64,000 bases of DNA from Zunongwangia pacifica (GTDB lineage Bacteria; Bacteroidota; Bacteroidia; Flavobacteriales; Flavobacteriaceae). The notes beneath the pieces were generated by a model. It ran no database searches. It saw nothing but the letters and a program-made list of their open reading frames with translations, and was not told where the DNA came from. Positions 56,043 through 64,000 of this stretch are shown piece after piece. Within the stretch, counting starts at the first letter, position 1. Every line of letters starts with the position of its first letter. The translations under genes and the position numbers were made by a program. The DNA lies in contig NZ_JAKHSK010000005.1 of assembly GCF_023499215.1 (NCBI RefSeq), forward strand, positions 1 through 64,000, given 5' to 3'.

Positions 56043-57443
56043 TTATCCTTTAAGGATATTAATTGCTTTAGCGTTTACAAATTCTTTGATTCCAAAGCCC
56101 CCATGTTCTCTACCATATCCAGAGTTTTTAACTCCGCCAAAAGGCATATTGGGTTGTGCTACCCCAAAAGAATTAATAAATACCATTCCGGTATCAAAAT
56201 GTTTTTCGGCTAACTCGATTGCTTTTTCCTCGTCTTTAGAGAAAATTCCACCACCAAGACCAAATCTACTATCATTAGCAATTCTCATCGCATCTTCATC
56301 ATCTTTAGCTTTAATTACAGAGGCTACCGGCCCAAACAATTCATCATCATAAGCTGGCTGACCGGGCTTTACATTGGCAAGCACTGTTGCCGGGTAAAAG
56401 AATCCGTCTCCTTCAGGAATTCCGCCCCCACAAAGTACTTTAGCACCTTTTTTCACGCTGTCTTCCACCTGATCATGCAATTTCCCTCTTAAATCCTTAC
56501 GCGCCATTGGCCCTATTTGTGTATCTTCTTTGGTAGGATCACCAAATTTCACATTTTTCATTTTGTCTACAAATGACTCTAGAAAAGCATCGTAGTTTTT
56601 CTCGGTTACCACAAATCTTTTGGCCGCTACACAGGTTTCTCCGTTATTATAGATCCTACCTTTTACACTCCACTCTACAGCAGTTTCCACATCGGCATCA
56701 TCCAATACCAAATAGGCATCATTAGATCCTAGCTCTAACACTGTCTTTTTAAGATTTCCGGCAGCCTTTTTAGCTACTGCTCTACCACCATTTGGACTCC
56801 CGGTAAAGGTGACACCTCTTACAAAATCATTATCGATAATGTCATCAGATTGATCATGATCGATGATCAATACCGTGAATAAGTCTTTAGGTAAACCGGC
56901 TTTCTCAAAAATTTCCTGCAACATTAAGCCAGAACCGGTGGTACCTTCAGCATGTTTTAGCAACACTCCATTACCCGCCATTAAATTCGCAATAGCATAA
57001 CGTACAACCTGATAAGCAGGAAAATTCCAGGGTTGTATTCCATAGATCACCCCAATTGGAGAATAGGTAATAATTCCGCGTCCTCCATCAGGAAGTTCAC
57101 GCTCTGGCTCGTTAGCTAATTCTTTTTGCCCATTTTCAGCAGTATATTCACAAATAGCTGCACAAAGTTCAATTTCTTGTTCAGCTTGTGAAACAAGTTT
57201 TCCCATTTCGCTGGTCATAAGCTTAGAAAACTCATCTTTATAATCTTTTAATGTGCTTCCTATTTTTTTAAGCACTTCTGCCCTTTCGGCTAAAGAATAT
57301 TTTTTCCACTTCACAAAAGCTTCATGACATTTTTTTACGGCTGCACTTGCTTCTTCATTGGTCATTAACGGATAATCCTTCAGGTCTTTTCCCGTGGCTG
57401 GATTAACCGTGGTAATTGTTTTGTTTTCAATTAATGTACTCAT
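56043..57443 (-). CDS. NAD(P)-dependent succinate-semialdehyde dehydrogenase
   Basis: An aldehyde dehydrogenase of about 466 residues. The catalytic cysteine lies in NNGETCVAAKRF; the base glutamate lies in VLELGSNDAYLVLDD; the cofactor loop is TFTGSPNGGRAVAKKAAG. The start MSTLIENKTITTVNPATGK at 57443 is used. The type resembles short-chain succinate-semialdehyde dehydrogenases (GABA or TCA shunt); other aldehydes are possible. It stands alone. Confidence 0.85.
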   Translation of the reverse strand: MSTLIENKTITTVNPATGKDLKDYPLMTNEEASAAVKKCHEAFVKWKKYSLAERAEVLKKIGSTLKDYKDEFSKLMTSEMGKLVSQAEQEIELCAAICEYTAENGQKELANEPERELPDGGRGIITYSPIGVIYGIQPWNFPAYQVVRYAIANLMAGNGVLLKHAEGTTGSGLMLQEIFEKAGLPKDLFTVLIIDHDQSDDIIDNDFVRGVTFTGSPNGGRAVAKKAAGNLKKTVLELGSNDAYLVLDDADVETAVEWSVKGRIYNNGETCVAAKRFVVTEKNYDAFLESFVDKMKNVKFGDPTKEDTQIGPMARKDLRGKLHDQVEDSVKKGAKVLCGGGIPEGDGFFYPATVLANVKPGQPAYDDELFGPVASVIKAKDDEDAMRIANDSRFGLGGGIFSKDEEKAIELAEKHFDTGMVFINSFGVAQPNMPFGGVKNSGYGREHGGFGIKEFVNAKAINILKG

Positions 57444-57630
57444 AGCTTTTAATTTTTTTCTAAGGTACACTGCAGCTAAAGGCTTTGCTGATAAATCTCC
57501 GTTAAAGCTTTTTGAAATTCAAGTTAATTGAGAATTATTAACAGAAAAATTGCGCTAATTAAATCTTTGTTCACAATAGAGAGGGTTAAACATTATTTTG
57601 GTAAATTTAATTTTCATTTTTTCAACTTGT

Positions 57631-58479
57631 ATGCGAAGATTATTTTGCTTGTTTCTGGCATTAAGCGCGATATCCTGTGCTTCTAAAATGAAATTAAAAG
57701 GAGAAGCTGTCCAGCAATTTACTCCGCTTAACAACAATGATGTCGTTGTCGTCATAGAAGAATACAAAAAGATACCCGATTCTATTCCTTCTAAAACTAT
57801 TGGGGAGTTTCACTTAAAAGATGGTGGCTTAACGGTAGATTGCAGCTACGAACATGTATTGAGTCTGGCAAAAAACGAGGCTCGTAAACTTGGTGGCAAT
57901 GCTATAAAAATTACTGCACATAAATTACCAAATGCGCTATCCATCTGCCATCAGATTACGTTTAAGATCCTTAAAATAGATGATATTTTTCCATTCCAAA
58001 ATATGCTTATTTGGAGCACCAAACATACGCTGGACTGGAAATATTTTAAAGGTGCCCCAAAATTGGAACGCCCTTCTTTTCTTTGCGCTACGATTAATGT
58101 CGATTATAAAGACTATAAAATTGGCGGTAAAGGCAGAGTTGAAGTATTGCCCGTTATTGTTCTTAGCTGTAGTTATATTCAGCCTAATTATCAAAACAAG
58201 CACCAATTAGAATACAATCAGCTTAAGTTTGATTTACTAGAACTTTATGCCCGTAAAATGCGTGATGCTTTTAATGAAGCGAAAGTCGACTCGCAGATAA
58301 AATGGCAAAAATTTGCTGAAGGAATCTACAATGAAATTTTTAACGATTTTGAAACCGAAATCTATTACCTGGAAACCGAGACCAATTTTGGTTTAGAATA
58401 TACCGAAACCTTACGTTGGAAATATCGCTTAAAAGAAGAATTGGCAGAAACCAGTTCTTTAAGTACCGATACTATATAA
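57631..58479 (+). CDS. Uncharacterised lipoprotein
   Basis: A protein of about 282 residues with a lipoprotein signal (LFCLFLALSAISCAS). The ATG at 57631 is preferred to the TTG at 57598. No domain is recognised. The middle holds an RcsF/YbjQ-like stretch (GNAIKITAHKLPN with preceding VEEYKKIPDSIPSKTIGEFHLK), and the C-terminal half is helical. It is 18 bp ahead of the methyltransferase gene, so they may be one operon. Confidence 0.65.
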   Translation: MRRLFCLFLALSAISCASKMKLKGEAVQQFTPLNNNDVVVVIEEYKKIPDSIPSKTIGEFHLKDGGLTVDCSYEHVLSLAKNEARKLGGNAIKITAHKLPNALSICHQITFKILKIDDIFPFQNMLIWSTKHTLDWKYFKGAPKLERPSFLCATINVDYKDYKIGGKGRVEVLPVIVLSCSYIQPNYQNKHQLEYNQLKFDLLELYARKMRDAFNEAKVDSQIKWQKFAEGIYNEIFNDFETEIYYLETETNFGLEYTETLRWKYRLKEELAETSSLSTDTI

Positions 58480-58497
58480 TCATTAAAAAACTAAAAA

Positions 58498-59262
58498 ATG
58501 GCAACAAGCTGGGATGCAAAATTATATAATACCAAGCACGATTTTGTATTTAACTACGGAAGTTCTTTAATCGAACTCTTAAAACCGAAAGCGAAAGAAC
58601 TAATTTTGGATTTGGGCTGCGGTGCCGGCCAGCTTACGGAAGAGATTGCGAAAAGTGGAGCAAAAGTTATAGGCATGGACGCTTCTGAAAGTATGATTGA
58701 AAGTGCTAAAAGCAATTTTCCCGAACTGGATTTTAGAGTGGCGAATGCCGAAAATTTCAATTTTACTGAAAAATTTGATGCCATTTTCTCTAATGCCGCT
58801 TTACACTGGGTAAAAGATTACAAAGCTGCAGCCGAAAATATGTTTCGACATTTACAGAAAAACGGACGTCTAGTTTTGGAATTTGGTGGTAAAGGAAATG
58901 TTCAGAAAATTGAAACCACGCTAAAAGCGGTATTATTAGAAAAAGGGTATGAAAAAAAGGCCAATATCAAACTATGGTATTTCCCATCGGTTGCCGAATA
59001 TACAACGCTACTGGAACAAACAGGTTTTGAAATCCGATTAGCGGAATTGTACGATCGACCTACCAAGTTAGCTGATGCCGAAAGCGGAATTGCAGACTGG
59101 CTTTTATTGTTTGGAAAGACTTTTTTTGAAGGTATTCCTGAAGTTGAGGCTGAAATCATTAAAAAGGAAGTGCAAACCAGATTGAAAACAACACTTTTAA
59201 AAGAAGATGGTTGGTATGCCGATTATCGACGTTTACGCATCATCGCGTACAAAAACAGTTAA
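58498..59262 (+). CDS. Class I SAM-dependent methyltransferase, trans-aconitate methyltransferase-like
   Basis: A 254-residue methyltransferase. Motif I is LDLGCGAGQLTEEIAK (residues about 37-52), then DASESMIESAKSNFPELDF and FDAIFSNAALHWVKDYKAAAENMFRHL, as in TAM-type enzymes. The substrate is unknown. Only one base separates it from the DUF4269 gene. Confidence 0.88.
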   Translation: MATSWDAKLYNTKHDFVFNYGSSLIELLKPKAKELILDLGCGAGQLTEEIAKSGAKVIGMDASESMIESAKSNFPELDFRVANAENFNFTEKFDAIFSNAALHWVKDYKAAAENMFRHLQKNGRLVLEFGGKGNVQKIETTLKAVLLEKGYEKKANIKLWYFPSVAEYTTLLEQTGFEIRLAELYDRPTKLADAESGIADWLLLFGKTFFEGIPEVEAEIIKKEVQTRLKTTLLKEDGWYADYRRLRIIAYKNS

Positions 59263-59263
59263 T

Positions 59264-59837
59264 ATGGATTTTAAGAATCTGGACTATTTAAAACACGGTA
59301 GTACCATTCAGCAGCTGGCGTATCACGAACTTTCAGTCCTAAAAATCATGTGGGTTTTAGATGAATTTCATCCCGTACTTACCGGTACCATTCCGTTGGA
59401 CATTGCGATCTCTTCCAGCGATCTGGATATTTCATGCACGGTAAAAAATCATGATGAATTCAAACAAAAGCTCTTTAAGAATTATGCTGAACAATCAGAC
59501 TTCAGTTTTAAAACCACCTCAAGGTTTGGTGAAACCGCCAGTATTTGCTGCTTTGAAGGCGAACATTTTAAAATCGAAATCTTTGGACAACATCTTGAAG
59601 TAACGCAGCAAAATGCATATCGCCACATGATTATTGATCATAAAATCCTTAAGGAAAACGACAACAACTTTAGTAGAGAAATTATAAAACTTAAAAGGGA
59701 AGGATTAAAAAACCGAGCCTGCTTTCGCAAAATTGCTTCAATTGGAAGGTGATCCTTATCAAAAGCTTCTGGATTATGAAAAAGAATCATTCCGAAACCG
59801 TAACTTCCACGTCTTCAGTAATAATTTCAGAAAATAA
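59264..59837 (+). pseudogene. DUF4269 family protein, frameshifted near the C-terminus
   Basis: Starts ATG 59264 (MDFKNLDYLKHGST), one base after the methyltransferase stop. The frame reads LTGTIPLDIAISSSDLDISCTV and FKIEIFGQHLEVTQQNAYRHMIID as expected for the family, then ends at 59752 as KNRACFRKIASIGR. A one-base shift at the A-run 59707-59712 instead gives KTEPAFAKLLQLEGDPYQKLLDYEKES, the family-like tail, up to a stop at 59835-59837. So either one extra A is a real mutation or a sequencing error, or the ribosome shifts here. The tail overlaps the end of the opposite gene by 51 bp. Confidence 0.8.
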
Positions 59838-60530
59838 TTCCAGTTCTCCGGCTTCGTAAAGTTCATCTAAATTTTCTAATGGTGTAGAAAGGTCATCTTC
59901 AGCATAATTTTTATAATCTACAAAACGCAATCCGTTCACTACTCTGGGATTAAAAGCCGCCCTAAAACGAATTCCGCCTTTGTTAACATGGTAGCTATAG
60001 GCTAAATAATCGACTGTAAAAGTGTTGGTATTTATCCAGTATAAATATTCATCCTCGTAATCGGTGCCGCCGCCATCCTGATTAAAAGTCACCTTTATTT
60101 CGTAATATTCCTGTCCTTTAATACTATCCTTACCCAATAAGGTCTTATTTACCGCATCACCACCTAAGCCGTAAGGCAATTGTACAAAATAATGCACCGA
60201 ATTTACCGAATTTGAGTAAGCACTGGCCTTAGAATCTGCCAGACTAAGTTCCTTATTATTCCTGCTACGTGTAAAGCCGCTATTGGTTACTATATCTGTA
60301 ATTTTATTTCCCAAAGTATCTTCCTGAAAACGTTCTAATTGAAATTGGCCGTTTTTACGGGTACTTTTATATTGTTTATCGCGAAAAGTAAATGAGATTT
60401 TAGCTGAATCATATTTTTCGCCACCAGAAACTTCTATGGCTTTACTCACAATTTGGTTGGCATCAAGCTCTTTTTGCTGGCAGGAACTCATTAGAAATGA
60501 AATTATAAAGAGTAGGGTCACTTTTTTCAT
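59787..60530 (-). CDS. DUF6503-like lipoprotein
   Basis: A 247-residue lipoprotein (signal LLFIISFLMSSC). The body has QIVSKAIEVSGGEKYDSAKISFTFRDK, QLPYGLGGDAVNKTLLGKDSIKGQEYYEIKVTF and YWINTNTFTVDYLAYSY, a LolA/LolB-like beta-sandwich pattern seen in Bacteroidota DUF6503 proteins. Function unknown. Its end overlaps the shifted tail of the DUF4269 gene. Confidence 0.8.
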   Translation of the reverse strand: MKKVTLLFIISFLMSSCQQKELDANQIVSKAIEVSGGEKYDSAKISFTFRDKQYKSTRKNGQFQLERFQEDTLGNKITDIVTNSGFTRSRNNKELSLADSKASAYSNSVNSVHYFVQLPYGLGGDAVNKTLLGKDSIKGQEYYEIKVTFNQDGGGTDYEDEYLYWINTNTFTVDYLAYSYHVNKGGIRFRAAFNPRVVNGLRFVDYKNYAEDDLSTPLENLDELYEAGELELFSEIITEDVEVTVSE

Positions 60531-60776
60531 AGCTCTAAAATTGTCGGCAAAGATAATAAATCCTTTTAGGTAGCGGTAGCATTAACAAAAAGTGATTGAA
60601 GGGAAATAAAAATGAATCATTACCTTTGTTTGTTACGATTTCTTTAAAATCCCTTAATAATCTTACAAAGCTTGCTATTTTTGCAGTCTATAATAGCTAA
60701 AAAGGCTTTTTATAACATCGCAGTATTAAAAATCTGCAAAGTAACAGGACACCAAAGTTGTCAAATTTCAGTATAA

Positions 60777-61238
60777 ATGAAACAAGCGAATACCATAAAT
60801 ATAAAAAACCGAAAGGCTAAATTTCAATATGAATTTCTGGACAAATATGTAGCGGGAATTAAATTAGCCGGAACCGAAATTAAAGCGATACGACAGGGTA
60901 AGGCTTCGATTGCCGAGAGTTTTTGTGAATTTCAGGATGGTGAATTATACGTAATCAATATGCATGTTGAAGAATATTCTCATGCTACCCACTTTAACCA
61001 CAATCCTAAAAGTGAACGTAAACTTCTTTTACAAAAACGAGAATTAAGAAAGCTGGAAAAAGAAGTAAAAAACGGCGGATTGACGATTATCCCGCTTCGA
61101 TTATTTATTAACGATCGCGGACTCGCAAAAGTACAGATTACACTGGCAAAAGGTAAAAAGCTTTACGATAAGCGTGAGACTATTAAAGATCGTGATAACA
61201 AACGTAAATTAGACCGAATAAAAAAGGAGTATAATTAA
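60777..61238 (+). CDS. smpB: SsrA-binding protein SmpB
   Basis: A 153-residue SmpB: NRKAKFQYEFLDKYVAGIKLAGTEIKAIRQGKASIAESFC and the basic C-terminal helix (DRDNKRKLDRIKKEYN). It binds tmRNA to rescue stalled ribosomes. No tmRNA gene is seen in this window. Confidence 0.97.
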   Translation: MKQANTINIKNRKAKFQYEFLDKYVAGIKLAGTEIKAIRQGKASIAESFCEFQDGELYVINMHVEEYSHATHFNHNPKSERKLLLQKRELRKLEKEVKNGGLTIIPLRLFINDRGLAKVQITLAKGKKLYDKRETIKDRDNKRKLDRIKKEYN

Positions 61239-61252
61239 AAACTATACTCCTT
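61224..61252 (+). terminator. Hairpin overlapping the smpB stop
   Basis: AAGGAGTATA (61224-61233) pairs with TATACTCCTT (61243-61252) over the stop codon region. The following DNA is only weakly T-rich. Confidence 0.45.
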
Positions 61253-61270
61253 CTCGTTTGGAAAAACAAT

Positions 61271-61618
61271 CTACTCTAACTCCTCGTAACTAAAAGCTTT
61301 ATTTAAATTAGCTTTAATCGTTTTGCGATGAATAAAAAAATCTTCATCGTTGGTTCTTTTTAGAACTGCAAAAGTTCCCTTTTTAGTATTTTCTATAGAA
61401 ACAACTTCTACTTCCATCCCATCCAGCTTTTTATAATTTGGTCGTTCCCCCTGCTTCACCAGCATATTTAATTTTGGAAGTTTTAAGGAATGGAATTTTA
61501 AATCACTGCCGGAATTAATCGTGAAAATATCTCCTTCTTTTACATTTTGTGGTTGTTCCTGACCATAACTTAAGCCAGAAATCAATACTCCTAAACAAAC
61601 TAAAATACCGATTCTCAT
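61271..61618 (-). CDS. Secreted protein of unknown function
   Basis: A 115-residue protein with a signal peptide (IGILVCLGVLISGLSYGQ) and a beta-rich body (EGDIFTINSGSDLKFHSLKLPKLNMLVKQGERPNYKKLDGMEVEVVSIENTKKGTFAVLKR). The end of the body resembles the small SH3-like domains of envelope proteins. No family is recognised. It converges with smpB. Confidence 0.6.
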   Translation of the reverse strand: MRIGILVCLGVLISGLSYGQEQPQNVKEGDIFTINSGSDLKFHSLKLPKLNMLVKQGERPNYKKLDGMEVEVVSIENTKKGTFAVLKRTNDEDFFIHRKTIKANLNKAFSYEELE

Positions 61619-61790
61619 AGCGTTGATTTTTCTCTTTGATTTGAATCAAAACTACGGGACTGGCCTTAGAATATTATTGGATTGAGATTAAAATGTGATT
61701 AGAAATCGTTAATATATTAATAATAGAAGTTAAATTTTAAGAAATCATCAAGATAAACCCTAATATAACCTTCTGAATTTCAGTTAAATA

Positions 61791-61827
61791 AAAAACCTGT
61801 TTCAGCATGCTGCTGAAACAGGTTTTT
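61791..61827 (-). terminator. Terminator of the DUF5606 gene
   Basis: A 17-bp stem (AAAAACCTGTTTCAGCA with its complement 61811-61827) around a three-base loop, with T-rich flanks. It follows the stop of the DUF5606 gene on the minus strand; the 61619-61790 region holds nothing else. Confidence 0.75.
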
Positions 61828-61852
61828 CGCTGTTTTGAAATAATAGTATTAT

Positions 61853-62278
61853 CTATTCTTCTTCTTCTCCACTGGTTTCTTTTTCCTCTCCTTTAGAGAA
61901 ATCTGTATATCCATTTTTGGTAAGAAGATTATACCACTGGATAATTTTTTTAATGTCGCTGGTGTACACACGATCTACGTCGTAATCTGGCAACACTTCA
62001 GAAAAATAATCTTCCAGTTGAGCTTTAGAAGATTTGTGGCTCATTGCTTCACCACCATCTTCTTTTTGTTTTATATTTTCCAGCACCTGCCCAAGAGGTA
62101 CTTCTTCAGTATAGGTATAAATCGCGATCTCGCTAAGAATACTCACATTGTGACGCATATTAACGGCGATTTTCTTTCCATCCAAGATTGATTTTGCAAT
62201 AAATCCTCCTCTGGTTTGCGCAGCAAGCTCATACAAACCTGGTTTTCCTGATATTGCTAAAATTTTATCTAATCCCAT
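61853..62278 (-). CDS. DUF5606 family protein
   Basis: A 141-residue protein starting MGLDKILAISGKPGLYEL, as typical of DUF5606 in Bacteroidota, with an acidic C-terminus (KGEEKETSGEEEE). The N-terminal half (TRGGFIAKSILDGKKIAVN) may form a small fold. Function unknown. It lies next to def on the same strand; the pair is conserved in related genomes in my memory. Confidence 0.85.
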   Translation of the reverse strand: MGLDKILAISGKPGLYELAAQTRGGFIAKSILDGKKIAVNMRHNVSILSEIAIYTYTEEVPLGQVLENIKQKEDGGEAMSHKSSKAQLEDYFSEVLPDYDVDRVYTSDIKKIIQWYNLLTKNGYTDFSKGEEKETSGEEEE

Positions 62279-62335
62279 AGTGTCTTTTGAATTTGGGTGG
62301 CAAATATCACACCCCGCTTTAAATTATCAAAAATA

Positions 62336-62926
62336 TTAACGACCTTTTTTTACGCTTGGAAAACGCATTTTATAGTCTACTTTTATTTTCCCCGAAGAAA
62401 TCTTTTTTAAACGCCCGTTAATCAGTCGTTTCTTAAGACTGGATATTTTTTCGGTAAAAAGAATTCCTTCCGTATGATCGTATTCGTGTTGTACCACACG
62501 TGCTGCCAAACCGGTAAAAGTTTCCTTTTGGGTTTCAAAATTTTGATCCTGATATTCGATAGTGACCTCTGGCTTTCTAAAAATATCTTCCCTAACATCA
62601 GGGATACTTAAACAACCTTCAGAAAAAGCCCATTCATCTCCGGTTTCTTCTATGATCTGCGCATTGATAAATACTTTTTTAAATCCTTTTAGGTATTCTT
62701 TTTCAGAAGCACTTAAATCATCATCTTCAGCAAAAGGGGCGGCATCGATCACAAATAATCGAATAGGAACGCCAACCTGTGGTGCAGCAAGTCCAACGCC
62801 ATAGGCATTGTACATGGTATCCCACATATTACTTATTAATTCTTCTAATTTTGGATAGTCCTTATCAATCGGTTTTGCCTTCTTTTTTAATACCGGATCA
62901 CCGTAGGCTACTATTGGTAAAATCAT
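62336..62926 (-). CDS. def: Peptide deformylase
   Basis: A 196-residue metalloenzyme that removes the formyl group from new proteins. The three motifs are G43VGLAAPQ, EGC105LSIP and H147EYDH151, giving Cys and two His metal ligands and E148 as base. The 62927-63216 stretch upstream holds no gene that I can support. Confidence 0.97.
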   Translation of the reverse strand: MILPIVAYGDPVLKKKAKPIDKDYPKLEELISNMWDTMYNAYGVGLAAPQVGVPIRLFVIDAAPFAEDDDLSASEKEYLKGFKKVFINAQIIEETGDEWAFSEGCLSIPDVREDIFRKPEVTIEYQDQNFETQKETFTGLAARVVQHEYDHTEGILFTEKISSLKKRLINGRLKKISSGKIKVDYKMRFPSVKKGR

Positions 62927-63216
62927 ATACTATTCTTTAATCTCTAATCTCTGTTTAACTTTTAATGTCTAATGAATAAGTTATAATATCTTTCATTCCA
63001 TATAAAATACTTTATTTCTCGCAGAGCTGTTTTTCTAGAAGCTACAAAGATTGCTTTTAGTTCCTTTTGCTTCTTTAAGAACCTCGACTTCAGCTTTTTC
63101 ACTTACCCCTTCCCTCATCGCAAAATCTATCAAAAAATACATTCATCAGATTTCATTTTGAAGTTTATACTTCTTCCTTAAACCTTATTCTTTTATACTT
63201 TCTACTTTCATCCTTT

Positions 63217-63621
63217 TCAATAAAGATAAGACTGAAGGATAATGGTCGCACTTACCTCATCGACCAAAGCTTTATTTTGTCGCTTTTTCTTTTTGAGTCC
63301 GCTATCGATCATGGTCTGAAAAGCCATTTTACTGGTAAAACGTTCGTCAACACGCACCAGCTTCATATCGGGAAATTTTTCAGTGAATTTTTTAAGAAAT
63401 TCAGCAATAAAAACCTCACTTTGGCTAGCCGAATTGTCTTTTTGCTTTGGCTCTCCCACCACGACCGTTTCTACCTTTTCTTTTTTAAAATAGTCTTCAA
63501 GAAAATTTAAAAGAGACGGCGTATCAACAGTGGTAAGTCCGCTGGCAATCATCTGAAGCTCATCGGTAACGGCTATACCCGTTCGCTTAACTCCATAATC
63601 CAATGCCATAACTCTTGCCAT
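63217..63621 (-). CDS. ruvX: Holliday junction resolvase-like protein RuvX (YqgF)
   Basis: A 134-residue RNase H-fold protein: MARVMALDYGVKRTGIAVTD with the first acidic residue D8, then VVGEPKQKDNSASQ and DERFTSKMAF with the DE catalytic pair. It is thought to process pre-16S rRNA. A TACCTTTG -7 box (complement 63637-63644) is near its start. It lies 290 bp ahead of def on the same strand. Confidence 0.94.
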   Translation of the reverse strand: MARVMALDYGVKRTGIAVTDELQMIASGLTTVDTPSLLNFLEDYFKKEKVETVVVGEPKQKDNSASQSEVFIAEFLKKFTEKFPDMKLVRVDERFTSKMAFQTMIDSGLKKKKRQNKALVDEVSATIILQSYLY

Positions 63622-63709
63622 ACTTCAAAATTTATGCAAAGGTAAGGTTTATATCCATAGCTCCCCAAAAATTACATTGAAGCTCTTATATTTGCTAAAA
63701 ATTAGATTT

Positions 63710-64000
63710 ATGGATCACTTAAAAGCGAAAATCGAAGCAGCCTGGGAAAACCGTGAGCTGTTAAAAGATAAAGAAACTACAGATGCCATTAGAGAAGTTA
63801 TTACACTTTTGGACGAAGGTAAACTAAGAACTGCCGAGCCAATTGACGGTGGATGGCAGGTGAACGAATGGGTAAAAAAAGGCGTAGTGCTTTATTTTCC
63901 TATCCAAAAAATGGAAACCTTGGAAGCCGGAATCTTCGAGTATCACGATAAAATGCCTTTAAAGAAAGGCTATAAAGAGAAAGGAATTCGTGTAGTTCCA
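63710..64000 (+). CDS. dapD: 2,3,4,5-tetrahydropyridine-2,6-dicarboxylate N-succinyltransferase (DapD), partial
   Basis: The first 97 codons of a gene that runs off the window: MDHLKAKIEAAWENRELLKD, IDGGWQVNEWVKKGVVLYFPI, then MPLKKGYKEKGIRVVP. This N-terminal helix and the VNEWVKKGVLL stretch are typical of DapD, which adds a succinyl group in lysine/diaminopimelate synthesis for the cell wall. The left-handed beta-helix lies past the end. A TATATTTG -7 box lies at 63687-63694. Confidence 0.9.
   Translation, partial: MDHLKAKIEAAWENRELLKDKETTDAIREVITLLDEGKLRTAEPIDGGWQVNEWVKKGVVLYFPIQKMETLEAGIFEYHDKMPLKKGYKEKGIRVVP

Noticed and set aside
62927-63216. A possible small gene or four-helix-bundle remnant between def and ruvX.
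   Set aside because: Only short broken frames are present on the minus strand, with several stops.

Overview
The window reads as a chromosomal segment of a flavobacterium (Bacteroidota, Flavobacteriaceae; by overall flavour a marine genus near Zunongwangia, Gramella or Salegentibacter, which is an inference and not proven here). The signs are low G+C DNA, an rpmB-rpmG-DUF4295-ftsY block typical of Bacteroidota, a carboxypeptidase-regulatory/TonB-type outer-membrane receptor, GH92 and tricorn-like enzymes, many lipoproteins, a bacillithiol-type YtxJ protein, scarce Shine-Dalgarno sequences, and -7 boxes of the Bacteroidota form TAnnTTTG in front of recR, the SRP RNA and others.

Layout. 1-3.3 kb: small redox and regulatory genes, including a TetR repressor whose two identical operators are visible (one in front of itself, one in front of the neighbouring SDR gene). 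3.3-5.8 kb: the scar of a conjugative element at a tRNA-Pro(GGG) gene, with an intact IntDOT-like tyrosine recombinase, a frameshifted traN (DUF4138) fragment and two perfect 19-bp inverted repeats. 5.9-14.2 kb: GapN-type aldehyde dehydrogenase, aldo/keto reductase, a REC-PAS-DHp protein without a kinase domain, then an envelope cluster (YaiO-like barrel, unknown membrane-anchored protein, LTA-synthase-like transferase). 14.5-26.3 kb: RimO, P1 peptidase, D-amino-acid-type aminotransferase, GH92 mannosidase, tricorn-like protease and amidase. 26.5-36.4 kb: core genes (ftsY, L33, L28, cinA, Hpt, FAH-family hydrolase, exonuclease, 2-oxoacid dehydrogenase E2, recR, Na+/solute symporter). 36.4-44.3 kb: a receptor gene with a remarkable promoter region, a YbiT-like ABC-F protein, a thioredoxin-fold lipoprotein, Fsa aldolase, an SDR and the SRP RNA. 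44.4-50.4 kb: glutaminyl cyclase, thioesterase, an ECF sigma factor with a membrane partner, a small membrane protein, glyA and fahA. 50.5-64 kb: ytxJ, clpB, csbD, secreted hydrolases, a 153-bp palindromic intergenic element, succinate-semialdehyde dehydrogenase, a methyltransferase, a frameshifted DUF4269 gene, smpB, DUF5606, def, ruvX and the start of dapD.

The most interesting signal is regulatory. The ECF sigma gene (46274-46855) and the divergent membrane gene (47004-47345) are separated by two back-to-back ECF-type promoters of the same form, TGTAAC-N17-CGTC. Ten kilobases away the same grammar (TGTAAC-N16-CGTC or AGTC, followed by an identical 12-bp GTCTTTATAGTA in both copies) occurs twice in front of the receptor gene at 36786. 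The first of these two would drive a roughly 100-nt RNA ending in a strong intrinsic terminator and the second the receptor mRNA. This suggests a small envelope-stress regulon with its own small RNA, comparable in logic to sigma-E/RybB/MicA of enterics but with different sequences. It is an inference from sequence only.
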